NCBI GenBank assembly: GCA_963971225.1 | Contig: OZ020269.1 | Location: 27,011,783 to 27,075,782, forward strand | Length of the DNA: 64,000 nt | Direction of reading: 5' to 3' | DNA from: Melieria omissa | Taxonomy: Eukaryota > Arthropoda > Insecta > Diptera > Ulidiidae | Shown here: positions 24,843 through 35,449 of the stretch, in pieces | How positions within the stretch are numbered: the stretch's first letter is position 1 | How the letters are laid out: each line of letters starts with the position of its first letter | The notes under the pieces: generated by a model | Databases searched by the model: none | Seen by the model: only the letters and a program-made list of their open reading frames with translations | Told to the model about the DNA's origin: nothing | Position numbers and translations under genes: made by a program

Positions 24843-26090
24843 CGACACATTGCCTCAGCGCTGCCTGGCGCTTTTAGTCAACGACAGCCAGCCAGCTTGT
24901 CGCACACTCTTAATGAGCTGCGTAACACGACAATGATTGTCGCTGCCAATGACAACGATTCTTCGGCAGAACTGTCTGCCACTGGGTCGTTGACTATGAC
25001 CAGCCCCCACTTGACTACTACTTGCACCGTGTGTTATATGCTTTCGACTATATTTTTAGCTCTTGTTATTGCTTATGTTGTTTTTGTTATTGTTGTTGTG
25101 CTCTTATGATGATACTCTTAGTCACTTAACTGAAAGTGTCATCCTATCACATGTTGCCGTACGGCAGCAGTGCTGTCATGTAATTTTCTTTATGGGTTCA
25201 AATTTACTTTTTCTTCATTCAAGAAACATAAGCAAATTGCAAGATTGAAGAAAAACAAAAATATGTAGATTATGTTGAAAATTTCACTGCTAGAATGGAC
25301 AAAATTTATGTAGAATAATGAAAGCAATAATTTATGCAAAACTATAGCAACTTTTGCCAAATTTTATTAAATAAATACGAATAACTTATATCATGAAGAT
25401 TTCTTATTCATGTCTCGCGCGAATGGTTTCCATTTTCGGCATTTTCTTAATTTCACATTTTGTGCTGATTACAAATTTCCATAATCCATCTCAACGACAA
25501 CGAAATTTATGTCTTTTATGTATTGGCATTGTTTGGGCCATGCATTGCGCAACCAAACGATTTCCATTCAAGGATTCAATTATCCCACAACACAAAATTT
25601 ACTGGGATTGCTCGAAACAATGCTGCGTGGAAATTGTTATGGATTTTGCAAAAACATGATGTATGATGAGCATTTGCTATGTGAATCGAAAATAAACTCA
25701 GTCATTCATTATGCGTTGAGATGATGCCGCCTTCTGCTTACAATTACATACGGTTTTTACATTTTTATTATTCCACTGGGATATGCGCTCAGCTTTCGGT
25801 TCAGTTCGACCATTCAATGAAACACCACACAATTTCTTTGCATCGTCAAGCTTATTTTTTAATAAACAATATTCGCAATTTGAAACAAAGCAATAAACTC
25901 ACTGAACTTTGTTCCGGCCTCTGCCAATCTTTAGCCGTAACACTGGCATTGTCAATGTGCCATCTTTCTTTCACATACAATTTCTTTTAAATATGAACGA
26001 TGAATTGCCTTAGCAAAGGACAGTGTGCGAGATAAAGCACCTTTTTGAGACCATTCTTTAAAATAGCCAAACTTAACTGAACACAATGAA
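24843..26090. other. No gene recognised
   Basis: AT-rich, with open frames of up to 122 codons (24741-25109) that overlap the hairpin and show no family features. Nothing supportable. Confidence 0.35.
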
Positions 26091-26920
26091 TAATTTTAAA
26101 GGTGACGACTTCAAATCTTCTTAAAATGTTCAACTAATGTACAATAGAATTGTAAATCTTGAGACAACTTGATGTAGAATACAATTGTTTAGAGTTTTAT
26201 AGAAACGTTTGCATGTATAGAAATTGCTTTTGTAAATCTTTAATTGTATATAGAATCAAAGACATATCGCTCCTTCGCTGCAAGAACGTCATAACTCAAA
26301 ACTACATCATTCCGAGAAAATTCATTTTTAAAGTTTACCATTACAGGCAGTTCAAGGTATAAAGAAATGTTTCATGTCGTCTTGTGAGCAAAGTATTGAA
26401 TATTTTACAAAGTGGTTTTGACAGATAAAAGATCATATGCAGATACACACAGAGTTGCCATAAACTGAAAAAAAAAATTTTTTGAGTTATGACGTTCTTG
26501 TAGCGAAGGAACGATATATTGAAATGACTTTGGTTTTTGTAAATGTTGAGACAACCAACTGATGTACCATAGATTTGTTTATAGAATCATATTACATGTA
26601 CAGAATTGGCTTTCGTAAATCTTGAAGCAACCAACAGATGTAAAATAGATTTGTCTATAGAATAATGTCACATATATTCAAATGGTTTTGTTTTTTGTAA
26701 ATGTTGAGACGTCCAACTGATGTACCATAGATTTGTTTATAGAATCATATAGCATCTACAGAATTGGCTTTGAAGCGACCAACTAATGTACAATAGAATT
26801 GTCTTTAGAATCATTTTACATATATAAAATGTACTTTTGTAATTCATGAAACATTCAACTGATTTACAATAGTTGTATATAGAATCATAAAACATAAATA
26901 GCATTGAATTCTGCTTTGCA
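26090..26920. repeat. Tandem units of about 70-80 bp, interrupted by a MITE
   Basis: The pattern 'caac(c)aactgatgtaccatagatttgtttatagaatcat' with an 'acatgtacagaattggcttt' tail recurs near 26550, 26630, 26710, 26785 and 26855. An earlier copy stands near 26130-26255. The array is broken by a 248-bp inverted-repeat insertion (26267-26514). Non-coding. Confidence 0.75.
26267..26514. mobile_element. TA-flanked MITE (Tc1/mariner-type)
   Basis: The left end TCGCTCCTTCGCTGCAAGAA is matched in inverse at the right end with two substitutions. The inverted repeat continues for about 35 bp through 'cgtcataactcaaaa'. TA dinucleotides flank both sides (26265-26266, 26515-26516). The 248-bp element is non-coding and splits a tandem array, confirming insertion. 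TA targets fit Tc1/mariner mobilisation. The source transposase is not in this window. Confidence 0.75.
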
Positions 26921-27205
26921 GTTGCATATACTTTTTCAATTAACACATCTTGATTGGCGTTCGTGGAGTTAGTTGAACTACTTTAAAGTCTGGTCGCACA
27001 CTGCGCCGTTTATAATTGTTTAGTCTTAATCGAGTATTAAAATATTGCTTAAGCATATGTTCCGCATTTTCGTCCTAAGTACTGTTTGCCACTTATATCT
27101 ACGCTTAAATGTATGAGGTAAGTTCTGCGAGCCAGTTCCATCGCGCGTGTCGCACGCGCTCTCGCCGCTGCCGCACACGTCAAGTGGGTGGTGTCGCGGA
27201 CGCGC

Positions 27206-28228
27206 CTACCTACTCAGCAGCTGCTTGCACTTGTCGTAGATGCTGAAGTAGAAGGCCGTGGTCAGGCCCGACTTGATCAGCGTCGGGTACATGCCCTTGT
27301 AGAAGCCCATGTAGCCCTCCTCGCGTATGGTCAGCTGCACGCAGTGCATGGCGCCCAGGCAGCGCTGATTGCGTCCGTACGTTTGCCGCTTGTTCTCGAA
27401 GCCCTGCAGCTGCAGTCGCTTCTTCACAAAGTCCAGCGGATAGACGAACGCCTTCGAGGCCACGCCCGATGCGCCGCCCGTCACCAGCAGCACCACGGTG
27501 GGCAGCTGCCCGTTGGGCGAGTCGAGCACCTTGCGCGCCATCTCGTTCAGATTCTTGTAGAGCATGAAATTCAGGCCGACCATGGGCACAATCTGCACCA
27601 GCGTGGTGCCGAGCCCGCGAAACAGGCCGCGCATGCCCTCCTCCTGCAAGATGAGCGGCAGCGCGCTGAACGTGCTGCGATAGCCCTTGCCCGGATCCTG
27701 CGCCACCAGCCGGGTGCGTATCACATCGAAGGGCATCGAGAAGAATGTGGCCGTGCAGCCGGCCAAGCCGCCCGATAGGAAATTCGAAAAGTTCACGTGG
27801 CGCTGCATGAACGGCATCTCGCGCAGCTCGACTCGGATCTGCTCGTACGACCAGAACTGCACCACGCCGTACACGACGCTCATGAACTGGCCGGCATTGT
27901 GACCCTTCCAGAAGCCGCGCACGCCCTCCTCGCGATAGATGACTTTGCAGGCCTGACGCAGCGACCGGTACTTGGAGCTCACGTGCGTGACGTGCTTGCT
28001 GCCCCACACCGGCTCGACCTGCAGCTGGAAGCGAATCTTCAGCACATCGAACGGCTGCGTGAGGGCGCGTGTGCACATGCCCGAAACGGCGCCGGCGACA
28101 ATTTGATTGAGCTGCGCCGAGGCTGAGTGCAGCGTCGGCGTTTCATTGAATGTGTCGTGGGTGCGATGTCGGGCTTCGGCTGTGTCGGCGGCCTCCTTGT
28201 GGCCGCGCAGAATGTTGGGTAGCGGCAT
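27206..28228 (-). CDS. Tpc1: Mitochondrial thiamine pyrophosphate carrier (SLC25A19-like)
   Basis: This 340-residue member of the mitochondrial carrier (SLC25) family probably exchanges thiamine pyrophosphate across the inner mitochondrial membrane. It has three tandem repeats, each with a PX(D/E)XX(K/R) signature: PFDVLK (59-64), PFDVIR (166-171) and PLDFVK (264-269). Each repeat ends with an EEG..G motif: EEGVRGFWKG, EEGMRGLFRG and EEGYMGFYKG. Six transmembrane helices are expected. Overall sequence resembles Drosophila Tpc1, which is of similar length. I chose ATG 28228 (MPLPNILRG). The frame continues 14 codons upstream, but that part contains a splice acceptor (TGTGTCATTACAG) and no ATG, so a 5' UTR intron is inferred. 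The coding region is uninterrupted and GC-rich compared with its surroundings. A paralogous SLC25 substrate is the main alternative. Confidence 0.88.
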   Translation of the reverse strand: MPLPNILRGHKEAADTAEARHRTHDTFNETPTLHSASAQLNQIVAGAVSGMCTRALTQPFDVLKIRFQLQVEPVWGSKHVTHVSSKYRSLRQACKVIYREEGVRGFWKGHNAGQFMSVVYGVVQFWSYEQIRVELREMPFMQRHVNFSNFLSGGLAGCTATFFSMPFDVIRTRLVAQDPGKGYRSTFSALPLILQEEGMRGLFRGLGTTLVQIVPMVGLNFMLYKNLNEMARKVLDSPNGQLPTVVLLVTGGASGVASKAFVYPLDFVKKRLQLQGFENKRQTYGRNQRCLGAMHCVQLTIREEGYMGFYKGMYPTLIKSGLTTAFYFSIYDKCKQLLSR

Positions 28229-28262
28229 TGTGGCGCGCGCTGTAATGACACAACCAAAAAAC
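28229..28262 (-). promoter_or_regulatory. Splice acceptor in the Tpc1-like 5' UTR
   Basis: On the minus strand a T-rich tract ending TGTGTCATTACAG places an AG at 28241-28240. This leaves 11 nt of 5' UTR before the ATG at 28228. It implies a non-coding first exon further right, whose donor I could not identify. Confidence 0.6.
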
Positions 28263-29288
28263 AACAACAATTAATATTTGAAAGCTTGTTAACATGTAAC
28301 GAAACTTGAGAATCAGTTTCGAAATTGAAGACTTGAAAATGAGTTGTACAGTTGAATTGTTTGACACAAAAACAACAAAGCTTTCAAAGTTCTAATACGT
28401 TTTTAAGCTAGAAATGGAGAATTTTAAAGCAGTAGCGACTAGCTGACGTCAACTAGTACAACATAACCTAGAAAAGTTTTCATAAAAATTGGAATTCTAA
28501 CATTTAAAAAAAGCCTTAAGTTTCTCATCTGTGGTCGATTTCTTGAACAAACTTAACAATTGAGCACTATTGTGCCATGTCAACTATTGATTTTTACTGA
28601 TTAATGTTGCACCATCTGGAATGGAATTTAAAATTCAACTTCCAACTGACAGCACAGTTTATCAATGAGTATTTTAACTGTCGGCAATTCATTGTTGCTG
28701 CGTGATTGACAGTCAGTTTGCCCAAAACGATCATCATCAGCTATTACTTATTTTTGGGCAATTTCAGCAAAATACACACACACACGGTTTATATTGAAAC
28801 AGATAATGTTGTGGTGCAAGACATACAAAAAAAATATGAAGGGCCAGGTCACTTGTCACGCAAAATGTTAGTGTCGAATTTCAAATTGCTTGCAAATAAA
28901 TTTGTGTCTCCTTCGATTGCCCATAAGGATCATAATAAAATTCATTTTAAGCAAAAGTATCGAATTGGATGATAACGAAACTGTTGAAAGCAAACAACAA
29001 AAATGTGAAACTATATGAAACGAACACACACACACACTAACACAGGTGGCTGGGACAAACGAACTGTATGATTCGAGATAAAACAGAAAAAAGATTTGCA
29101 ATGTATGGGCACATTTATGTAGATATGCGTGTATATATATGTATAAGTATTTTATATTCTATATACTTGTTAAATAAGTGTCTACATGTGTATGTTTGTA
29201 TAGGATTTTTTGCGCAATGAGGATAATCCCAAATGAATGGCCGCAACAAGGTCGTTACTTATACATATAAGCCCACATACATACATAC
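28263..29288. other. Probable 5' flank or intron of the Tpc1-like gene
   Basis: AT-rich DNA with (AC)n tracts near 28774 and 29022. It should contain the Tpc1-like first exon and promoter, but no convincing donor, TATA box or initiator was identified. Confidence 0.35.
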
Positions 29289-29453
29289 TAGGGATTGCAA
29301 TCCCAGGATCCTGGGATCCCGGACAATTTCATTCCCGAAAAATCCCAAAATCCGATGCCAGGACCGAAACATAAAAATAGCTTACTTTTTGCTTTCACCA
29401 CCTTCATATCGAAAGATCCAAACTTTTAGATAAGATAAGATATTGTTACGAAA

Positions 29454-29861
29454 ATGACTTCTCTAGGTTCGTTTTTGGATTGTGCTTGAAAATAAAACCA
29501 CTTCAATTATTCAGCGCAAACGCAGTTAAAAACCAACAATCACTTTATTTACAACTTTACACTTGTTACTACTTTACACTATTACTATTGCATGTTTCCC
29601 CTTTGCTTGCTCAACACTGACTCGACTCTCTGCGCTGCACACTGCTGCTTTTTATACTTGTTTTCTTATCGCGCCGATGTTTCTTGCACATTCTAGTTGT
29701 ACTTTCTATCTCTATTGTTCTAGCACAGCTCATCACCTTTCGCGAACCATCCTTGCCATATCAGAATTCTAGCAAGTTTGCCGTATTTCAAAGTGCATGC
29801 CTAAAAGTATGCTCGTAAAAGCATTCATGCATAGCGCAGCACATAGTGCCTCATCGTTACA
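29454..29861 (-). mobile_element. Gypsy-like solo LTR, minus orientation
   Basis: The 408-bp segment reads on the minus strand from TGTAACGATGAGG to TTTTCGTAACA and is flanked by a 4-bp ATAT duplication (29450-29453, 29862-29865). It contains a TATAAAAAG box (+ strand 29649-29657) and an AATAAA signal (29544-29549) in LTR order. A second copy lies at 35114-35445. No internal retrotransposon sequence adjoins, so it arose by LTR-LTR recombination. TG..CA ends with a 4-bp duplication fit the Ty3/gypsy type. Confidence 0.88.
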
Positions 29862-29874
29862 ATATATATATATA

Positions 29875-30435
29875 CAGGGCCATCTAAATGTGGTCGATGG
29901 AAATATTGAATAACTTGAACAATTCTCAATCGATTTTGGAAAACTATTTATTTTTATAAAATTTGAAGCTTTACAATTTTTTCCATTCAGTTTCCAAAAA
30001 CAACGTCGATCAGATGACCACCTTCATTGCGGATACAAAATTCAGCTCTTTTTCTGTCATTTTCCATGACATTTGCCAGCATCTCGGGTGATATCGCAGT
30101 GATTTCGGCTCGAATATTGTCCTTAAGCTCGTCTAAAGTCTTTGGTTTGTTGGCATACACTTTGCTTTTTAAAAATCCCCACAAAAAAAAGTGTCACTTT
30201 TAGGCGCAGAACGACCGCGATACTTTTGACGATACGCACGCTGTGTTGCAACAACTGAACGATTGCATTTAATGAACATTGTTACTGTTTCCGCGCGTTC
30301 TTTGGGCGTGCATCGATTCATGGTTAAAATTGTAATGCAATAACCTTTCCGAAATGTGTTCGACGATGTCAATCGGTGTAAATCTGTCAAAGTTATTAAA
30401 TTTTTCCATCGACCACATTAAGATGGCGCACCTTG
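29875..30435 (-). mobile_element. Internally deleted Tc1/mariner-superfamily element
   Basis: Inverted ends CAGGG..CCATCTAAATGTGGTCGATGGAAA and CAAGGTGCGCCATCTTAATGTGG.. are flanked by TA. On the minus strand an N-terminal helix-turn-helix-like fragment (CTPKERAETVTMF..NRSVVATQRAYRQKY, within 30169-30390) is followed in another frame by a C-terminal fragment (WGFLKSKVYANKPKTLDEL, within 29987-30184). These are the two ends of an IS630/Tc1-type transposase common in insects. The catalytic DDE core is missing, so this 561-bp copy is non-autonomous. Confidence 0.8.
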
Positions 30436-30919
30436 TATAAGATATATAAAAGATAAGATATATAAATTAAATAATAATAAAATAAATAATATAATAATAA
30501 AATAAATAATAATAAATAATAATCCCGAAAAAAATCCCGAGATTTCGAGATTGGAATCTGCAGTTCCGAAAATCTTGCGATTGTAAAACTGGTCCGGGAT
30601 TGCAATCCCTAAGACAGGCATATGTCTATTTTTTTTTTGTTTGATTAGGTGTATACCATACATATGCATACAGATACAAATATAAGTATACACACACACA
30701 CATACATTGTGCTTTGTATCACTAGCACCCAATATCGACGCTCTCCTTGTTGCCATTTGCCGTTTGTCAATTTTTTTTTATTTTTCTTTATGCAGGTTTT
30801 TTTATTTTTTCTATTTATTCCTTTTTGCGTGTGTGTGTGTGAATACGACCTTTTTTTTTGAAATGAGAACCTTGTAATTTTCGTTCGGCCATTTATTTTA
30901 TTATTTATAGGCATTGGCA

Positions 30920-31472
30920 ATGACCACCCATGACGTGGCGCCCAACGCTGCGCGCATTAACCGCACTCGAGAGCAATGCAATCAGGTTTTAGGAAAAAAA
31001 AAGAAAAACACCACTGAGCTGAAGCTAAGCTCAATCTTGAAGATGAACTGAAATGAAGTAAAAACGGCTGAGATCTTTTCGTTTCATTTCATTTGGTGAA
31101 TTTATTTCAATATCCTGCCCACTCAAGTTCTCAAACATACACACACACACACCTACACACTCAAACACACACATTTCATATTTGCTTGAAAATGTCTTGC
31201 CCAGCTATTTTCTCTTACAAGTATGTAATTTTATCTTTTCTATATGCTTATTTGTTGTTGCAGTTGCCAAACAGCAAGTCGTTGCCTACACACAAAAATC
31301 ACAAATCAAACATGAGAATCGTCACATACAGTTGGTGCGTGAGTATGGCTTTCATCCGCGAACGAAGGCGACCGTGGAGGATGGCGATGTGTTGCCAAAG
31401 AAATTCGAACCATTTCCGGAGAACATGTACGGCAAACCCCTGGAGGAAATTGATAATTTCATCTACGAAGAG
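30920..31472 (+). CDS. NaCP60E: N-terminal exons of a DSC1-type voltage-gated sodium channel (partial)
   Basis: The second exon is clear. It ends at 31472 before GTGAGT, in phase 0, and reads ..HENRHIQLVREYGFHPRTK.., KKFEPFPENMYGKPLEEID, NFIYEE. This is the cytoplasmic segment before S1 of domain I in insect sodium-channel-like proteins. It matches my knowledge of the Drosophila DSC1/NaCP60E N-terminus better than para. Two acceptors are possible: AG at 31262-31263, or AG at 31273-31274 giving phase 0. A candidate first coding exon, 30920-30985 (MTTHDVAPNAARINRTREQC, then NQ), follows TTATTTATAG and ends CAG|GTTTTA. It joins in frame only with the second acceptor. Coordinates span exon 1, the intron 30986-31274 and exon 2. 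The channel core is not in view. The first exon is less certain (about 0.45). Confidence 0.72.
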
Positions 31473-32570
31473 GTGAGTCGAATTTGGTCACATACAACAG
31501 TCAAAGTGAACGAGCGCTTTTTGTTGCTGTTGCTGTGTGCCCTGCTGCCGGCAGCATATTTGCCATGGCGTTTGTTTGTTTGTTTGTATTTGTGTTTATG
31601 TTTATTTGCATAGCAGCGACATTTGCAATGCGCATTGCAGCTCAGCTGCAGGTTGACACAAAGGATTGGCAGTCAGGCAGGTTGGGGCAGTGGGGAACGG
31701 CTGATAAGGCCGTTTATCCAGCTGGCGGTGCGTGTTTTCGTTCATTGTTGTTGCACTCGTCACAATGATAAACTGCCAGGAAGCGCTGGATTTTTCTGGG
31801 CTTTTACTCGTTGCTTCTAGTTATTTGCATTGTGACTGCAGGAAGTGAGCGACAGCACTCTGTGTGTGTGTGTGTGTTCGTACATTGCTCTGCTTTGAGT
31901 GCCCGTGCAACGGAAGCGGCAGCCAATTGTTGTGTGCGGGCATGACCTGCAACAGGATCTATTACCGTTTGTGATGTTCTGCAGTAGCGGGCAAATGTGA
32001 CACAAAAATAGAAAACTGAAAAAAAATTGCAAGCAGTTGTAGTAGGTTGGAAATTGGAAGGTTTAAATGTAAGCTTCTTATTTAGCACAAAAAACAACCA
32101 ACATTCTAGGTTTGGCCAGTGTGTGGAGGATGTTGCAATCGTATTAGAAAATGAAGCTTTGCAGCAACCAGGAAGAGTCAAATTTTTCCACAACATTACG
32201 TTAACTTTAGATGAGCAAATTTAATATGAAAATCCCAAACCTTCTTTGTTCTTGTTTGTGTCTGAAGGTTTCCAAAGGTAGCCAAGAAATATATTGGGAT
32301 CACTTTCTAATGGATTCTGTAGTAGTTGCATGTAAGAGATAGTTGAAGAAAACGTTCATCTTTTTTGCACTTGCAAAAAAATCTCTAAGAAAAGGAAGAG
32401 CACTTTTTCAGTCTTGGCAAACCAAACCTAACCCAAAATTGGATAACCTCACAACCTCCTTTACATATAAGGCGACCTCTGGTGGTGAATTTATAAACTA
32501 GAATTGATTTTGTATTTTTTTCACTGAAAAATATTGTTCAGTTTGGAATGTATCGTTCAAATTGGTTTAG
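31473..32570 (+). other. Start of a large inferred intron of the channel gene
   Basis: This begins with the strong donor GTGAGTCG. The next exon should begin with residues like TFCVVSKRF, and no such exon was recognised anywhere to the right edge. Short frames here are spurious. A TG tract lies at 31862-31876. Confidence 0.5.
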
Positions 32571-32572
32571 TA

Positions 32573-33473
32573 TCAGGTGTACAACTTTGCTTCCGCCGTT
32601 TTTTTCCAAAATTAAAAGCTTTATTGCGAAAAAGATGTATTATTCAAAGTATTGTCCGTCGCTAGCGACAACTTTCTCCCATCTTTCCGGCAATTTTCGG
32701 ATCCCGGCTCGAAAAAAGGAGTCCTCTTTTGACGCTATCCATGAAGCAATCCATTTTTCCAATTCTTCGAAGGATTGAAAATGTTGATCTGCCAGGCCGT
32801 GTGCCATCGAACGGAATAGGTGGAAGTCAGAAGGGGCGACATCTGGGGAATACGGCGGGTGGGGCAAGACTTCCCATTTCAGCGTTTCCAGGTATTTTTT
32901 GACCACTTTTGCTCGATGTCCCTCGGTTTCAACTCGTACGGCACCCAGTTTCCTTCTTTCTGAATCATGCCCAGGGCCTTGAGACGTTTTGAAATGGCTT
33001 GCTGACTCACTCCCAACGATTCGGCAAGCTCTTCTTGGGTTTGGCACGAATCTTCATCAAGCAATGCTTCTAGTTGTTCATCTTTGAAGGTTTTTTCTCT
33101 TCCACCACCATGTTTGTCTTCGACATCGAAATCACCATTTTTAAAACGTTGAAACCACTCCCGACACGTTCTTTCACTCAGAGCAGCATCACCGTAAGTT
33201 TCTGAGAGCATTCGATGCGCTTCAGCTGCATTTTTTTTCGAATTGTAACAGAAAAGTAAAACTTCCCGCAAATGGCGAGAATTGGGCACATAAACGGACA
33301 TTTTCGAGCGTGAATATTACGAAAACAAGAACAACTGTCACTGAAACGGCGATGACAATTCGTTAGGCACTGTCCACACTCACTTTAAAGGCATTACCAT
33401 CTATGTATTTCAACCAGCCTCAGCCGGTACAGCCACCTATCGGAAAACGGCGGAAGCAAAGTTGTACACCTGA
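32573..33473 (-). mobile_element. Internally deleted mariner with perfect 30-bp terminal repeats
   Basis: Both ends carry an identical 30-bp inverted repeat beginning TCAGGTGTACAACTTTGC (32573-32602 and 33444-33473), flanked by TA (32571-32572, 33474-33475). Length is 901 bp against about 1.3 kb for intact mariners. Perfect repeats suggest relatively recent transposition, probably mobilised in trans. The transposase remnant is described separately. Confidence 0.93.
32640..33301 (-). pseudogene. Mariner transposase (mauritiana/rosa-like), catalytic core deleted
   Basis: Translation starts at ATG 33301 with MSVYVPNSRHLREVLLFCYN and continues through two helix-turn-helix regions (..SERTCREWFQRFKNGDFDV.., ..ELAESLGVSQQAISKRLKAL..) to ..WVPYELKPRDIEQ. 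It then joins out of frame to a C-terminal part containing HPPYSPDVAPSDFHLF and ending KLPERWEKVVASDGQYFE. In Mos1-like proteins this removes roughly residues 125-270, including the first two Asp of the DD34D triad. Only the third Asp (SPDVAPSD) remains. The product would bind ends but not cleave. Confidence 0.9.
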
Positions 33474-33475
33474 TA

Positions 33476-34239
33476 GTTTCTGAGATATAATATTTCTTCA
33501 CTTACTTAACATAACTACAAGTGAGGAACTAACTTCATAAAAAATGATCAGTTTCGTATGGCAACCTCCTTAAGAGTTGGAGATAGAAGGTTGCTAAGTT
33601 TGGATAAAGCATTTGGCAGGAAATGTGGTTAGCCTGAAAGCATTGGGAGCACATTTTATAAAAGCAATCAATTTTTATAGAAACCCCAATACATGTTTGA
33701 GGTAGGGGTTAAATGTGTTCGAAGAAAATTATTTAAAGAGAAAGAGAGCAGGAGCAAATCATACAATTAAACGCTCTGAGAGCAATTTTTAAGCAGCTGT
33801 AAAGCAATTCACTGAATTTTTTTAGCACTTTTGTAAACATTGACCTCGATATGATGTGATTTATGCCCACTTAAGCCACTAAATTTGTTTAATTAAGAAA
33901 TTGAGAGGTTTAAAAATATCGGCAACCCATTATTAAGAGTCTCTCTATACAAATATGAAGATAGAAAATAATGTTTACGGAGCATCTACTTCATGGAAAA
34001 TAACAATTTATGACTTGGAAAATTTATTTTAAACGTGGTTATACTCAAAGCTGGAGTATACTCAATGTCCGGGCATCCAATTAATGTAACCAATAATGTG
34101 GAAAACATGCAAACATGAAAATTGAAGTTGACTAAGAGAGCTAAGGTCTCGGTTCTGCTTTTGATTTTCATGTGTAAGTGAAATCAACTCATATTAAATT
34201 TTAATGAGAATTGATTTTGACATTGGAATTGAAGTGTAG
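33476..34239. other. No gene recognised
   Basis: AT-rich sequence between two mariner remnants. No exon, terminal repeat or RNA gene was recognised. Confidence 0.4.
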
Positions 34240-34860
34240 AACATGACTGAATAGCTAACATTTTATACGAACACTTGCAAACGAAAAAGCTGTCTGCCCG
34301 GTGGGTTCTGAGAGTAGTTAAGTAGTGTTTGAAACGCGATCGATAACAATGGATGAATCATGTATTTACCATTATACACCAAAGTACAAAAGAGCTGAGC
34401 TTCTGGAACCAACTGAAAGTCGTTTAAAACGTGCAAAAATGCAACAATCGGTTAAAAAGGTCCCTGTTAGCAATTTTTGGGATTCACATGGAGTAAGTTT
34501 TAATAATTGATTTGATAAAGTTTAAACAATAATTGAAAAACTTCACTCATCGTTACTGATTTGATTGATTAGTGAAATAAAAAAAAAAACAAAAGGCAGT
34601 ACTTGGCAAAGAAAAAAGTGCTCTGATACCAGGACAAGACAATCGCACACACATCATTGAAGTAAATTAAAGGACCGAACGCCGTATTTTGCTCCAAGTG
34701 AATATTTTTTGTTTCCTAACCTGAAAACATGACAAAAGGGACAAGATTAGGCAGACAGGCAGCTTTCTGAATCATCAGCATTCGAACATTATGTACAAAG
34801 AGAGTGTAGACAAGCTCTGTCATACTGCGTGTTGGCTGAGACCATTTTAAGCGTCCAATC
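34240..34860 (+). pseudogene. Decayed mariner transposase, irritans-subfamily-like
   Basis: Degenerate translation shows in order EHLQTKKLSARWV, then TMDESCIYHYTP (first catalytic Asp block), RLKRAKMQQSVKKVPVSNFW, broken pieces like LAKKKVL and AHTSLK (second block), and FAPSEYFLFPNLKT (third block, Asp changed to Glu). This matches residues about 110-300 of irritans-group mariners such as Himar1. Stops and frameshifts are frequent, and no terminal repeats were found. It is an ancient relic. Confidence 0.75.
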
Positions 34861-35113
34861 AATGTCTTTCAGTGACATACAGCAACAAAGCTTCAACTCA
34901 AATGATAATGTTCTGGCTACAATACTCAAAGGCTTATTTTGAGGTTTGTAACGCAGCGCATTACAAAAAAGTAGTCGAATGTGAGCAATCTATGTTGAAG
35001 GTTATGGTGAATTTTTATAAAAATGTTGATATCTACACTTGTCTTTCGGAATTGTCACAACAATTTTGTATCTACACATCTGTGTTGGACATTTATCAAT
35101 GGATGTATTATAT

Positions 35114-35445
35114 TGAAACGATGATTGCTATAATGCCGATATGGCAGGGATGGTTCGCGAAAGGTGATGAGCTTTGCTAGAACAATCGAGATAGAAAGTA
35201 CAACTGGAATGTGCAAGAAACTTCGGCGCGATAAGAAAACTAGTATAAAAGCAGCAGTGGCAGCGCAAGGGGTCGAGTCTGTGTTGAACAAGCAAAGTGG
35301 TAACAAGTGTAGATACAAGCGAAGTGTAAATCTGTAAAAAAAGTGATTGTTAGTTTCTGACTGCGTTTTGCGCTGAATAATTGAAGTTGGTTTATTTTCA
35401 AACACAATCCAAACGAACCTTGGAAAACTTGGGATTTTCGTAACA
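35114..35445 (+). mobile_element. Gypsy-like solo LTR, plus orientation
   Basis: This is the same family as 29454-29861. It begins TGAAACGATGATTGC and ends TTTTCGTAACA, with ATAT on both sides (35110-35113, 35446-35449). Shared internal blocks include GGATGGTTCGCGAAAGGTGA, AACTTCGGCGCGATAAGAAA and a TATAAAA box (35244-35250). It is 332 bp, about 76 bp shorter than the other copy, mainly near its 5' end, and its AATAAA is disrupted. Both LTRs used the target ATAT. Confidence 0.85.
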
Positions 35446-35449
35446 ATAT

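Larger units (their letters stand above)
29289..30611. mobile_element. hAT-like element copy carrying two nested insertions
   Basis: The ends match the element at 3123-4101: TAGGGATTGCAATCCC at left, its inverse at 30596-30611, and the same internal ATCCCGGGAT-like palindromes. The flanks ATACATAC and AGACAGGC agree at only 5 of 8 positions, so the duplication is decayed or absent. Between the ends lie a gypsy-type solo LTR (29454-29861) and a Tc1/mariner derivative (29875-30435). Only about 160-175 bp of the original remains at each side. This copy is older than its two passengers. Confidence 0.8.

Noticed and set aside
27188..27778. 196-codon plus-strand frame over the Tpc1-like gene
   Set aside because: It is antisense to a clear carrier protein with all three family signatures. 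GC-rich coding sequence often leaves the opposite strand open.
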